Shown here piece after piece: positions 15,725 to 23,043 of a DNA stretch of 33,230 bases (position 1 is its first letter; each line of letters begins with the position of its first letter). The position numbers and the translations under genes were made by a program. Below the pieces are notes generated by a model. It was not told where the DNA came from, did no database searches, and saw only the letters and a program-made list of their open reading frames with translations. The DNA comes from Candidatus Brevefilum sp. (GTDB taxonomy: Bacteria > Chloroflexota > Anaerolineae > Anaerolineales > Anaerolineaceae), in NCBI GenBank assembly GCA_019428905.1, contig JAHYJN010000032.1, positions 1 to 33,230 of the forward strand, in the 5' to 3' direction.

Positions 15725-17140
15725 TCAATCTTCGGGTTGCTCCTCGGCCGGCGGTTCAGTGGCAGTCACCCCGATTTCCATCAGGGGTTCGGGTGTCGCC
15801 ATTTCTTCTTGGGTGGTCCCCCGACTGTAAGAGCAAATTTCTTCGCCAGCCCGCACAATGCTCATGACGGTGGAGTCCTCCGCATACCTAGCCCGCAATT
15901 GCGAGAAAACATCCATGGCTTTATCGCATTTGTCATCACCCGGGCGGTGCAAGCCAGAAAGCACTGAGCCATAGGTGAAGTAATACACAACGGTGCTGGC
16001 TGACAGCGGTAAGCCCTCAATTGAAAACATCGGGTCTTGATCCGGGTTACACTTGCGCACCTCGCAGCTCACTTCGGCACTACATCCCTCAATAGCACAT
16101 TGCAGCGCTGGGATGGCGCCCTCATAGTTCCGCGACTTGTGATAGATGACCCCCAATTGCCCATAAACGCTGGGGTTAGCGGGGGTGAATGTTAATGCTT
16201 GCTGCACATTCAGCGCGGCTGCAAAAAATTCACCATCCTGGGCATAGGTGTTGGCAATAGCCAAATAAGGCGTGGGGTCTTTGATACCCAACTGCCGGTT
16301 CAGGTTGGCCGCCCTGGCGAAATGTTCCAGGGCCTGGTCATAAAGTTGGAGGTGGCGATAGATCCTGCCCACCGCAATATAAAGGTAGGTGTAATTTGGC
16401 ATGATCTCAATGGCTTTCTTATAGGATTGGATCGAGAGGTTATACTCACCCAGGGTCTCATAAGTGAAAGCCATAATGCGATGAACATCCATCAGGGTCG
16501 GGTCGCGCTCTACGGCCTGTTGAATATATTGGTAAGCCTGGTTCCATTTTTTCTGTCCCACCAGAACTTCTGCATAATACGCCAAAGCTAGGGTGTTGGT
16601 ATTGTCGATTTGCAATGCCATCAACGCCTCAGCTTCTGCCCGGTTCAACAAATCCACAGAAGTTTCTTCATCAACAAGCAAAGTGCTCGAATTCCACTCC
16701 AGCACAAAAGCCCGGATAGCCAGCACCTCGCTGCTGGTTGGTGCCAGTTCTTTTGCTCGATCAATCGAGTCCAGGGCTTCACCCAAACGGAGTAAGCGTT
16801 CAGCATCGGTGGTCATCATCGCTGAAGAATAGGTTTGGATGCGCGCCAGTTCTGCAAATAGCTGGGGATCATCCGGATTAAGGGTGGTTGCCCGCCTGAA
16901 GGCAGCAATGGCTGCTTCCAGGTTGCCTGCCTCAAAATGGGTGCGCCCCTCCACCACGTATGAATCCGTTGATCGGGTTGGCGTGGGGGTCGGCAGGAAC
17001 AAAGGTTCCACATCGCCTTTTACAATCCCTGTCAATAAGGTCATAAAAAACACGATCAATACTAAAAATACCAGAACCCGGTAGGGATTGGATTTTTTTG
17101 TCGTATGACGGAAACTGGGGTCTTTACCTTGTAAATACAT
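15725..17140 (-). CDS. membrane-anchored TPR repeat protein
   Basis: This is a 471-residue protein with a short basic cytoplasmic start (MYLQGKDPSFRHTTKKSNP) and one membrane helix (about 21-42). A stalk PTPTPTRS (about 51-58) and a series of tetratricopeptide repeats follow, from about residue 62 to 350. Typical units are AAIAAFRRATTLNPDDPQLFAEL and LSIQSYKKAIEIMPNYTYLYIAVGRIY. The repeats lie outside the membrane if the helix is a signal anchor. A Cys-containing block (AIEGCSAEVSCEVRKC) and an acidic Pro/Glu tail follow. TPR domains bind partner proteins; the partner is unknown. It is a paralogue of the gene just upstream (17166-18467) with the same layout and start, 25 bases apart, so the pair is a tandem duplication in one operon. 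Confidence 0.85.
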   Translation of the reverse strand: MYLQGKDPSFRHTTKKSNPYRVLVFLVLIVFFMTLLTGIVKGDVEPLFLPTPTPTRSTDSYVVEGRTHFEAGNLEAAIAAFRRATTLNPDDPQLFAELARIQTYSSAMMTTDAERLLRLGEALDSIDRAKELAPTSSEVLAIRAFVLEWNSSTLLVDEETSVDLLNRAEAEALMALQIDNTNTLALAYYAEVLVGQKKWNQAYQYIQQAVERDPTLMDVHRIMAFTYETLGEYNLSIQSYKKAIEIMPNYTYLYIAVGRIYRHLQLYDQALEHFARAANLNRQLGIKDPTPYLAIANTYAQDGEFFAAALNVQQALTFTPANPSVYGQLGVIYHKSRNYEGAIPALQCAIEGCSAEVSCEVRKCNPDQDPMFSIEGLPLSASTVVYYFTYGSVLSGLHRPGDDKCDKAMDVFSQLRARYAEDSTVMSIVRAGEEICSYSRGTTQEEMATPEPLMEIGVTATEPPAEEQPED

Positions 17141-17165
17141 AACTGACAGCTAGCAATACCTGCCG

Positions 17166-18467
17166 CTAGCCTCCTATTTTGAAATCAAATTGAGGTTGAT
17201 AAGCATTTCCATCCTCAGCATCTTCTTCTTCTGGCGTGGGCACCGGTGGATTCTCTTGAAATTCCTGGCAGATATTTATGATCTCCTCTGCATTAAATAC
17301 CGAGGTCGGGTCATCCGGAACGGTCTGCAGCATCGCCTGGGCAACTTGGACTGCTTCACTGCAGCGGTTTACCCGAGCCAGCGCCAAACCATAACGGCTG
17401 TAAAATTCCATCACCGTCATCGAATAACTCAACGGTAACCCTTCAACTACCACACCGCCGTCAGTCACCCCGCCGCGTACAGCGAGTTCCAGTGAGCCAA
17501 TCGCTTGGTTGTACTGCAGGTTGCGAAAGTACATCGATCCCAGGTTTCCATGTAATCGCGGGTTAGAGGGGTCATCGTTTACCGCCTGTTCAGCGTATTG
17601 AACCGCTTTAGCAAACTCACCAATGCGGGAATATACCCGGGAGATATACCAGTTGGGCTCCGGATCAGAGGGATTTAGCGAATAAGCTTTGGTGAATTCA
17701 AACACGGCCTGGTCATATTCGTCCTCGGTGAAGTAATTCCGACCCAGCGCCATATGCAGCTCAGCGATTGAATCGTTGATCTCAATCGCGAATTTTAACT
17801 GTTCGATGGCTTCTTGATAATTACCCGTTATCTCTAACACATAGCCGCGCGCCCAGCGAGCTTCTAATAATTGCGGGTCAATCGCCATCGCCATCTGCGA
17901 ATGTTCAATCGCACGCTCAAGGGTGTCAATTTCACCCAAATTATTAGCCACACGCCTGGCAAGGATATTGGCATAAACCGCATGGGCTAAAGCATAACTT
18001 GGGTCAAGGTCCAAAGCTGAGCGGATGTCAGCCTCGGCTTCTAAAAATTCATCCAGGTAGCCTTTGGCCCAGGCCAGCAGCGAATAGGCGTACGGGCGCG
18101 TATTATCCAACAATAATGCATTTTCAGCATTGACCCTGGCCGCCTCATACTCAGCACCATACAACTGTAATTTCGCTAAATTCAGGTAATTCGAGATTTC
18201 CTGGGGATTGGCCTTAATCGCTGCCTGGAAGGACTCCTTTGCCATACCAATCCTCCCCTCGGCTAAATAACCTTCTGCTTCTTCGGCATAGGATAACGGG
18301 CTGCGGGTTGGCGTCGGGGTAGGCACAAAGGGCGGCGGCATAGCTGGGATCACATTGGCATTGATGTAGATCAAAGCGCCAATTGCGATGACCAGAAAAG
18401 CGATTAACAAGGGGTTCGATCGCTGCCGGCGTTTATTCATCGACCACTTACTACCACGTAAATACAT
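17166..18467 (-). CDS. membrane-anchored TPR repeat protein, paralogue of the next gene
   Basis: This is a 433-residue protein with the same order as its downstream paralogue: MYLRGSKWSM start, basic stretch NKRRQRSNP, membrane helix (about 20-40) and stalk PTPTPTRS. TPR units follow from about residue 57 to 330, for example AKESFQAAIKANPQEISNYLNLAKL and AVFEFTKAYSLNPSDPEPNWYISRVY. The block GVVVEGLPLSYSMTVMEFYSRYGLAL matches FSIEGLPLSASTVVYYFTYGSVL in the paralogue, so homology extends past the repeats. The C-terminal tail is acidic. An ATG at 18479 would add four residues; I chose 18467 because it aligns with the start of the paralogue. A good promoter ends seven bases before it. Confidence 0.85.
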   Translation of the reverse strand: MYLRGSKWSMNKRRQRSNPLLIAFLVIAIGALIYINANVIPAMPPPFVPTPTPTRSPLSYAEEAEGYLAEGRIGMAKESFQAAIKANPQEISNYLNLAKLQLYGAEYEAARVNAENALLLDNTRPYAYSLLAWAKGYLDEFLEAEADIRSALDLDPSYALAHAVYANILARRVANNLGEIDTLERAIEHSQMAMAIDPQLLEARWARGYVLEITGNYQEAIEQLKFAIEINDSIAELHMALGRNYFTEDEYDQAVFEFTKAYSLNPSDPEPNWYISRVYSRIGEFAKAVQYAEQAVNDDPSNPRLHGNLGSMYFRNLQYNQAIGSLELAVRGGVTDGGVVVEGLPLSYSMTVMEFYSRYGLALARVNRCSEAVQVAQAMLQTVPDDPTSVFNAEEIINICQEFQENPPVPTPEEEDAEDGNAYQPQFDFKIGG

Positions 18468-18474
18468 AGATAGA

Positions 18475-18504
18475 ATCATAGCACCCCCGATAATATTAGG
18501 TCAA
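18475..18504 (-). promoter_or_regulatory. promoter of the TPR gene pair
   Basis: On the minus strand TTGACC (18499-18504), an 18-base spacer and TG-C-TATGAT (18475-18480) make a good vegetative promoter with an extended -10. The -10 box ends seven bases before the ATG at 18467, so the transcript would be leaderless. If the ATG at 18479 is the true start instead, this promoter could not be used, because it overlaps that codon. Confidence 0.5.
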
Positions 18505-18668
18505 GCAGGTCGAATCTAAGTGTTTTCTTATTATTTTTTAACAGGATTGTATAAATTAAGCGGATCAACTGGCTTAAGTTTGGGTGATTGGTATTAATCA
18601 ATCAGCGTGTGAAGCATGGTTAACCAGCTGATACTAGAACGCTCAATGATCAAATCCATTCAGCTCAG

Positions 18669-19142
18669 CTAGCCCATCACAGCGCTAATTCCGCTTAACA
18701 AGACAACAGCGACACCAAGCAAGGTATTGATAATCAATAGAATCGCATACGCTTTTTGATCCTTGGCATTGAATTGCTCTATTCTCCGCCCCAGGATATA
18801 GCCACGGTATAACCCGATGCCAACCATCACAAATACCAACAAGTGTTTGACTGAGAGCAGCATATTGTAGGTGTCTGAGAAATTGAGAAACCCAGCCGAA
18901 GCAGGTGACTGGCGGCTTAACAACAAACCGGTGATCCACAAACCAAGCATGCTCACAACTGCAACCACCCTCAATTGGCGGTGATAAGCCTTTAGCAACG
19001 TTATTAATGAGCCGGGCTTTTCACTGCTCCCCTTAATCGCCGGCATCAAGGCGATGGCTGTGGTCAATAAACCACCCATCCACATTGCTGTGAACAGATC
19101 ATGTAAAGCGCTAATTAATCCAAAAATCAAAGGTTTTGGCAT
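18669..19142 (-). CDS. CopD-like integral membrane protein
   Basis: This is a 157-residue protein with four hydrophobic helices (about 8-32, 54-74, 91-112 and 129-152). The pattern HDLFTAMWMGGLL in helix 1 and KHLLVFVMVGIGLYRGY in helix 3 resembles the CopD / putative copper-export domain superfamily, where conserved His residues sit at membrane edges. Function is not established; copper or haem involvement is only suggested by this likeness. The ATG at 19142 lies inside the 3' end of the cyclic-nucleotide-fold gene (32-base overlap), so the two are probably co-translated. Confidence 0.65.
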   Translation of the reverse strand: MPKPLIFGLISALHDLFTAMWMGGLLTTAIALMPAIKGSSEKPGSLITLLKAYHRQLRVVAVVSMLGLWITGLLLSRQSPASAGFLNFSDTYNMLLSVKHLLVFVMVGIGLYRGYILGRRIEQFNAKDQKAYAILLIINTLLGVAVVLLSGISAVMG

Positions 19143-19488
19143 CGTTCTGCGCCAAAATTAAGACCTTTGCATCCGCCATGGCGATCACTGTGACAGCATT
19201 GACCACAGTCGAGAAGATGGAGAGCTCATTGATCAGCTCACCCGGTCCCATGAACCGTAAGGTAGCCTGCCGCCCATCCATAGATGTTCTTTCCGCTTTA
19301 AACCACCCCTCAATCACAAAATACAGCTTATCCGAAGTTTCTCCTGCCAGGTAAAGACAAGCATCTTTACGAATACTCTCAACCCTGGTCAGCGGGATGA
19401 CTTGGTTGAGTTCTTCATCCGTAAGGGCCTTGAACAGCGGATATTGCTGTAAAAAAGAGGGGGTTAGATGCATATCGGTCATTTCCAT
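19111..19488 (-). CDS. stand-alone cyclic-nucleotide-binding-fold protein, no DNA-binding domain
   Basis: This is a 125-residue protein that is almost entirely one cNMP-binding beta-roll: FLQQYPLFKALTDEELNQVIPL, then LYLAGETSDKLYFVIEGWFKAERT, then RQATLRFMGPGELINELSIFSTVVNAVTVIAM. Crp/Fnr regulators have about 220 residues with a C-terminal helix-turn-helix. Here the frame stops right after the beta-roll, before the dimerisation helix. The phosphate-binding cassette has the GE but lacks the Arg that contacts the cyclic phosphate (VNAVTV replaces the usual RxAxV pattern), so cAMP binding is doubtful. It overlaps the start of the membrane protein gene. It could be a sensor module or a truncated regulator. 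Confidence 0.7.
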   Translation of the reverse strand: MEMTDMHLTPSFLQQYPLFKALTDEELNQVIPLTRVESIRKDACLYLAGETSDKLYFVIEGWFKAERTSMDGRQATLRFMGPGELINELSIFSTVVNAVTVIAMADAKVLILAQNDAKTFDFWIN

Positions 19489-19553
19489 TCATAGGGCAAG
19501 AAGTGGCAGGGAAATCGTAAATTTTACTGGAAGCAGGTTGTTTGTCACTGCTT

Positions 19554-20285
19554 TTACGCATCGAGTAAACGGCTGGCAGCATCCCGATCCACCAGCCAAA
19601 TCATCTCACCTTCTGTGGGCGAGATCAACTGGATCGGCCTATTCAGCGGGCCATAGGACCCAGTCAGCACCTCTGCCAGCATTTCAGCCTTTGAAGTACC
19701 GCTGACCAGCACCACGACCTTGCGCGCCGCATTGATGGCATGCTTGGTCAGGGTTAATCGCCATCCGCCCTGCGAAGGTACCTGGTTGGCGATAAACCAG
19801 CGCTGCTCCTCATTCAACCCGGCGGTTTTAGGAAACAATGACGCTGTATGACCATCCGTTCCCATCCCCAGCAGAACCAGGTCAAACCGCGGCCGCGCCT
19901 CATGAAAAAACGCCCGCAAATCATCTTCGTAGCTGAATGCAGCCATGCGCGGCTCCATCTCCGCCTTGACCCGATGGATATTTTCTGCAGGGATTGAGAC
20001 CTTATCCAGCAGTGAGTCTTTCACCATCAAGAAATTTGAGTCAGGGTGATCCGGCGGCACATGGCGTTCATCGCCAAAAAACAGGTGAATATTCGCCCAA
20101 TCGAGCCGCTCCTGGCAGTCAGGTTCCGCTAAGCCGGTATATACCATCTTGGGTGTGCTGCCCCCTGAAAGCGCAACAGAAAATATCCCCCTCTCTTCAA
20201 TAGCTGAGCGCGCTGATGCGATAAAAAGGTCGATGGCGGCTTTCGTTTGTGCGCTTTCGTCTAAAAATACCTGGATTGAAGTCAT
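19554..20285 (-). CDS. pgl: 6-phosphogluconolactonase
   Basis: This is a 243-residue enzyme of the DevB/Pgl type that hydrolyses 6-phosphogluconolactone to 6-phosphogluconate in the oxidative pentose phosphate pathway. Motifs are clear: LSGGSTPKMVYTGL near residue 40, WANIHLFFGDERHVPPDHPDSNF (about 64-86) and DLVLLGMGTDGHTASLFPKT (about 127-146). The ATG at 20285 follows AGGAG by nine bases; an upstream TTG overlaps that ribosome binding site. No glucose-6-phosphate dehydrogenase gene is in the window. The dnaJ-like gene lies 45 bases upstream on the same strand. Confidence 0.93.
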   Translation of the reverse strand: MTSIQVFLDESAQTKAAIDLFIASARSAIEERGIFSVALSGGSTPKMVYTGLAEPDCQERLDWANIHLFFGDERHVPPDHPDSNFLMVKDSLLDKVSIPAENIHRVKAEMEPRMAAFSYEDDLRAFFHEARPRFDLVLLGMGTDGHTASLFPKTAGLNEEQRWFIANQVPSQGGWRLTLTKHAINAARKVVVLVSGTSKAEMLAEVLTGSYGPLNRPIQLISPTEGEMIWLVDRDAASRLLDA

Positions 20286-20330
20286 AGCGATCAACTCCTG
20301 TGGGGGGATAAACCCTTGTGTAAAGCTTGT

Positions 20331-21308
20331 TTATGCTGATGGTCCCTTATCACCCAATGATTGTTGTAAGGCTTTAAATTCTTCTTTTTGTTTCGGGCTT
20401 AAGTTCTTAGGTACCTGTACCTCGAGTGTGGCATACAGATCACCGCGTTGACCAGGTTTGCTTAATTTGGGCATCCCCAGCCCTTTCAACCGGAATGTTT
20501 TTCCTGAATCGGTCTCCGGTGGAATGGTGAGCTTAACGGATTTATCGATTGTGGTGACCATCACCTCACCGCCAAATAGCGCAGTGAAAAAATCCACCGG
20601 TTGGTTAATCCGTAAATCATCGCCATCCCGCTGATATTTTGCATGCTGGAGCACCTTAATTTTCAGAAACAAATCACCGGACCCATCCGAGCCGCCGGCA
20701 CCCTGACCGCTCAAGCGGATCTTTGAGCTCGTTTTTACGCCGGGCGGGATGGTCGCCTCAATCCGCCGACCATCTTCATAGGTCAGCAAGCGTGTTGTCC
20801 CAGTAAAAGCTTCCTCCAGGGTAATTTCGACGGGATGTTCAATATCCCGACCCCGAATTTGCCTCTGGTACGCAGGTTGACCTGTTGATCTACGGCCTGC
20901 TCTGGCGCCGGACATGCCGCCGAACAGGGTTTCAAAGAAATCGGAAAATCCGCCCAGACCGCCGCCAAACATTTGCTCAAACTCTTCTTGCGAAACCGTT
21001 CGATACTGCGTCCCACCGCGCCCCCCTTGTGCCGCCCATTGAGACCAGTCAAAATCCTCTGCGCGTCCACCGGTTTGCTGGTATTGCTTCCACTGTGAGC
21101 CAAAGCGATCGTATTTCTCGCGTTTTTCCTGGTCTGAAAGCACCTGGTAGGCTTCGTTAATATCTTTGAACTTCTCTTCTGCATTCGGATCATCCGGATT
21201 CACATCCGGGTGATATTCACGGGCCAGTTTACGATAAGCTTTCTTAATCTCATCCTGGCTGGCGGTTTTACTGACATTTAAGATCTGATAATAATCTCGA
21301 TACTGCAT
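20331..21308 (-). CDS. DnaJ-family co-chaperone without zinc finger (CbpA-like)
   Basis: This is a 325-residue Hsp40 that stimulates the DnaK ATPase and delivers substrates. The J domain (about 4-70) contains the essential HPD motif (33-35) in [30 protein letters not shown] Gly/Arg-rich linker follows (about 88-160, including [17 protein letters not shown]). The two C-terminal beta domains start near 165 with [23 protein letters not shown]. The four CxxCxGxG zinc motifs of class I DnaJ are absent, so it is class II, like CbpA. Ribosome binding site AAGGA is seven bases before the ATG. No CIRCE is present at its start, so it is not evidently in the HrcA regulon. Confidence 0.93.
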   Translation of the reverse strand: MQYRDYYQILNVSKTASQDEIKKAYRKLAREYHPDVNPDDPNAEEKFKDINEAYQVLSDQEKREKYDRFGSQWKQYQQTGGRAEDFDWSQWAAQGGRGGTQYRTVSQEEFEQMFGGGLGGFSDFFETLFGGMSGARAGRRSTGQPAYQRQIRGRDIEHPVEITLEEAFTGTTRLLTYEDGRRIEATIPPGVKTSSKIRLSGQGAGGSDGSGDLFLKIKVLQHAKYQRDGDDLRINQPVDFFTALFGGEVMVTTIDKSVKLTIPPETDSGKTFRLKGLGMPKLSKPGQRGDLYATLEVQVPKNLSPKQKEEFKALQQSLGDKGPSA

Positions 21309-21418
21309 AAAGCCATCCTTATTTCTTACTTTACATCAATTTTAAGTGCATCTTATCAAAAATTTATTAGATTCATCCCAAAACACGGACTCAGGAACTT
21401 CTACACTGATTATAGATG

Positions 21419-21446
21419 AAAAAAGGTTGCCAATTTATTGCAACCT
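21419..21446 (-). terminator. intrinsic terminator after the acyltransferase gene
   Basis: A 7-bp stem (AGGTTGC 21424-21430 with GCAACCT 21440-21446) has a 9-nt loop, and on the minus strand it is followed by six T (21419-21424). It begins 27 bases after the stop codon of the acyltransferase gene and separates it from the dnaJ-like gene. Confidence 0.75.
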
Positions 21447-21472
21447 CTGTTTCTTTCATCCTTATTCGTTGA

Positions 21473-22189
21473 TTATGCCAGCTCGGGATCAAATTCACCC
21501 CGATACGCTTGCGGCAGCAGGGCTGCAATCTTGGTCATAATCAAATCTCCCGCCGCTTTAATCTCTTCCCGAGTTGGTCTTTCGGGGTTGCTCGTTTCAA
21601 TGGGTCCAAAAACCTCTCCGATCTGCGTGAAAATCTGTAACCGACGTTTCTTTTCAGAGATCGTTTCAAACAGCTTCCAGTCATTATCACTGATGGTGCC
21701 CATCGGTAAGATTGGCACGCCGGTACGCAGCGCCATGTAGGCTGCACCAGGTAAAGCCGGGCGTAACGGACCAGGATGAACATGCCCCTCCGGATAGATC
21801 ACCAGCACCCCCTTCTGGGCCAGGATCGCTTGTGAAGCTAGCAACGCTTCAAAGTTCGGCGTCCCCTGCTGGATTTTTAATGTCTGCCAGGCATTGGGAA
21901 ACAACCGCATGATGGGCGGCGCATTGGGCATCACCAGGTCGCCAATAAACTCAATCGGCCAACCTGTGGTGAAGATCGGGGCAACAGTATCCAGGAAATG
22001 AAAATGATTTCCGACCACCAGCAATGGCCCTTGGCTTGGGATATTCTCTCGGCCTGTAACCTCCCAACGGGTCAGGATGCTAGCAGCGACATCAATCGCT
22101 GTGATCAGCACCCTGCGAATGAATCGCCGGCGGGGCCAGGGGTATTTTTTTATAAAAGGTTTGATTTTTTGATTGTCTGATTCGCTCAT
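21473..22189 (-). CDS. PlsC-type 1-acyl-glycerol-3-phosphate acyltransferase family protein
   Basis: This is a 238-residue lysophospholipid acyltransferase that would transfer an acyl chain to a glycerophosphate acceptor at the membrane. The catalytic HX4D is present in VVGNHFHFLDTVA (H62, D67). The acceptor-binding motif appears as YPEGHVHPG (132-140), a variant of the usual FPEGTRS. A third block, GVPILPMGT, follows. One N-terminal hydrophobic segment (about 27-40) follows a basic stretch PRRRFIRR. The open frame extends to a TTG at 22207, but the ATG at 22189 follows GAGGAG at an acceptable distance. A TATAAT box on the minus strand (22284-22289) may mark its promoter. The true acceptor is not certain. 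Confidence 0.87.
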   Translation of the reverse strand: MSESDNQKIKPFIKKYPWPRRRFIRRVLITAIDVAASILTRWEVTGRENIPSQGPLLVVGNHFHFLDTVAPIFTTGWPIEFIGDLVMPNAPPIMRLFPNAWQTLKIQQGTPNFEALLASQAILAQKGVLVIYPEGHVHPGPLRPALPGAAYMALRTGVPILPMGTISDNDWKLFETISEKKRRLQIFTQIGEVFGPIETSNPERPTREEIKAAGDLIMTKIAALLPQAYRGEFDPELA

Positions 22190-22308
22190 ACGTGTCACGC
22201 TCCTCAATGATCACGCATCGCACCAATCCGTCACAATTGTACCCGCGTCGGTTTGAACCCATTCGTGATCGTGAATGCCACCTATTATAACCAATTACAA
22301 ATGAAAAG

Positions 22309-23043
22309 TTACGTTTCTCGGGGGTGACCATTATCGTCGTTAAATAGCTGAATAAGATCAGCTGTCGATGAAAGGATCATGTCTGCGCCAGCCCGTTCAA
22401 GCTCGCGTTGGGTCCCAAAACCGCACAACACAGCGATCGTCTGCGCGCCGGCGGATTTTCCGGAAATCACATCTACGATTGTATCCCCCACCATCACACA
22501 TTGTTGCGCATCCAATCCCAACGCTTGTGCAGCAAAAACCACCGGATCCGGGAAAGGTTTCGTATGCTGACAAGTTTGGGCGGTTACAACAACCTCAAAG
22601 GTTGACATAAGGTCAAAGTGCTCCAGGAAGTGCAGGGTGGTGTTCCTATCCCTCGCACTCACCACAGCCAGCGGATAACGACCCTTCAATTCATCAAGCA
22701 TGGGTTTGACACCCGGCACAAGCCAAAATCGCTCATGGGCAGGGGTTTTCGCATGCCGCCTACGCGAATACCAATCATAAAGCTTTGCCAGGTATGCATC
22801 CAGGTGCAAGCGATCCGCCAGGCTGTACAGCGTGTTAGCCGGCGATTCAGCTGTCATGACAAACCAGCGGGCAAAGGGGCGAGGATCTCGATTTTTCCAC
22901 AGCCATGCTAGGGGTGCTAATCGCCTTGAAATCCTTTCAACCAGGTGATCATCGGTGTCGCTCAGGGTGCCGTCCACATCAAACAGGAAGCCCTTCACCT
23001 GCGTTAGATCAATCTGACCAGAAACGATCGCCGAGTGACCCAT
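22309..23043 (-). CDS. HAD-superfamily hydrolase (phosphoglycolate-phosphatase-like)
   Basis: This is a 244-residue phosphatase of the haloacid dehalogenase superfamily. It has motif I FLFDVDGTLSDTDD (nucleophile D22, acid/base D24), motif II LAVVSARDRNT, motif III Lys in TKPFPDPVVFAAQAL and motif IV CVMVGDTIVDVISGKSAG. An alpha-helical cap lies between motifs I and II. The layout matches the phosphoglycolate phosphatase/pyrophosphatase PpaX group; the substrate is unknown. Its ATG overlaps the stop codon of the metallopeptidase gene by one base (TAATG), so translation is coupled to that gene. Confidence 0.9.
   Translation of the reverse strand: MGHSAIVSGQIDLTQVKGFLFDVDGTLSDTDDHLVERISRRLAPLAWLWKNRDPRPFARWFVMTAESPANTLYSLADRLHLDAYLAKLYDWYSRRRHAKTPAHERFWLVPGVKPMLDELKGRYPLAVVSARDRNTTLHFLEHFDLMSTFEVVVTAQTCQHTKPFPDPVVFAAQALGLDAQQCVMVGDTIVDVISGKSAGAQTIAVLCGFGTQRELERAGADMILSSTADLIQLFNDDNGHPRET

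Noticed and set aside
22259..22276. CATTC/GAATG repeat upstream of the acyltransferase gene as an operator
   Set aside because: The arms are only five bases with an eight-base spacer, which is weak evidence in a short intergenic region.
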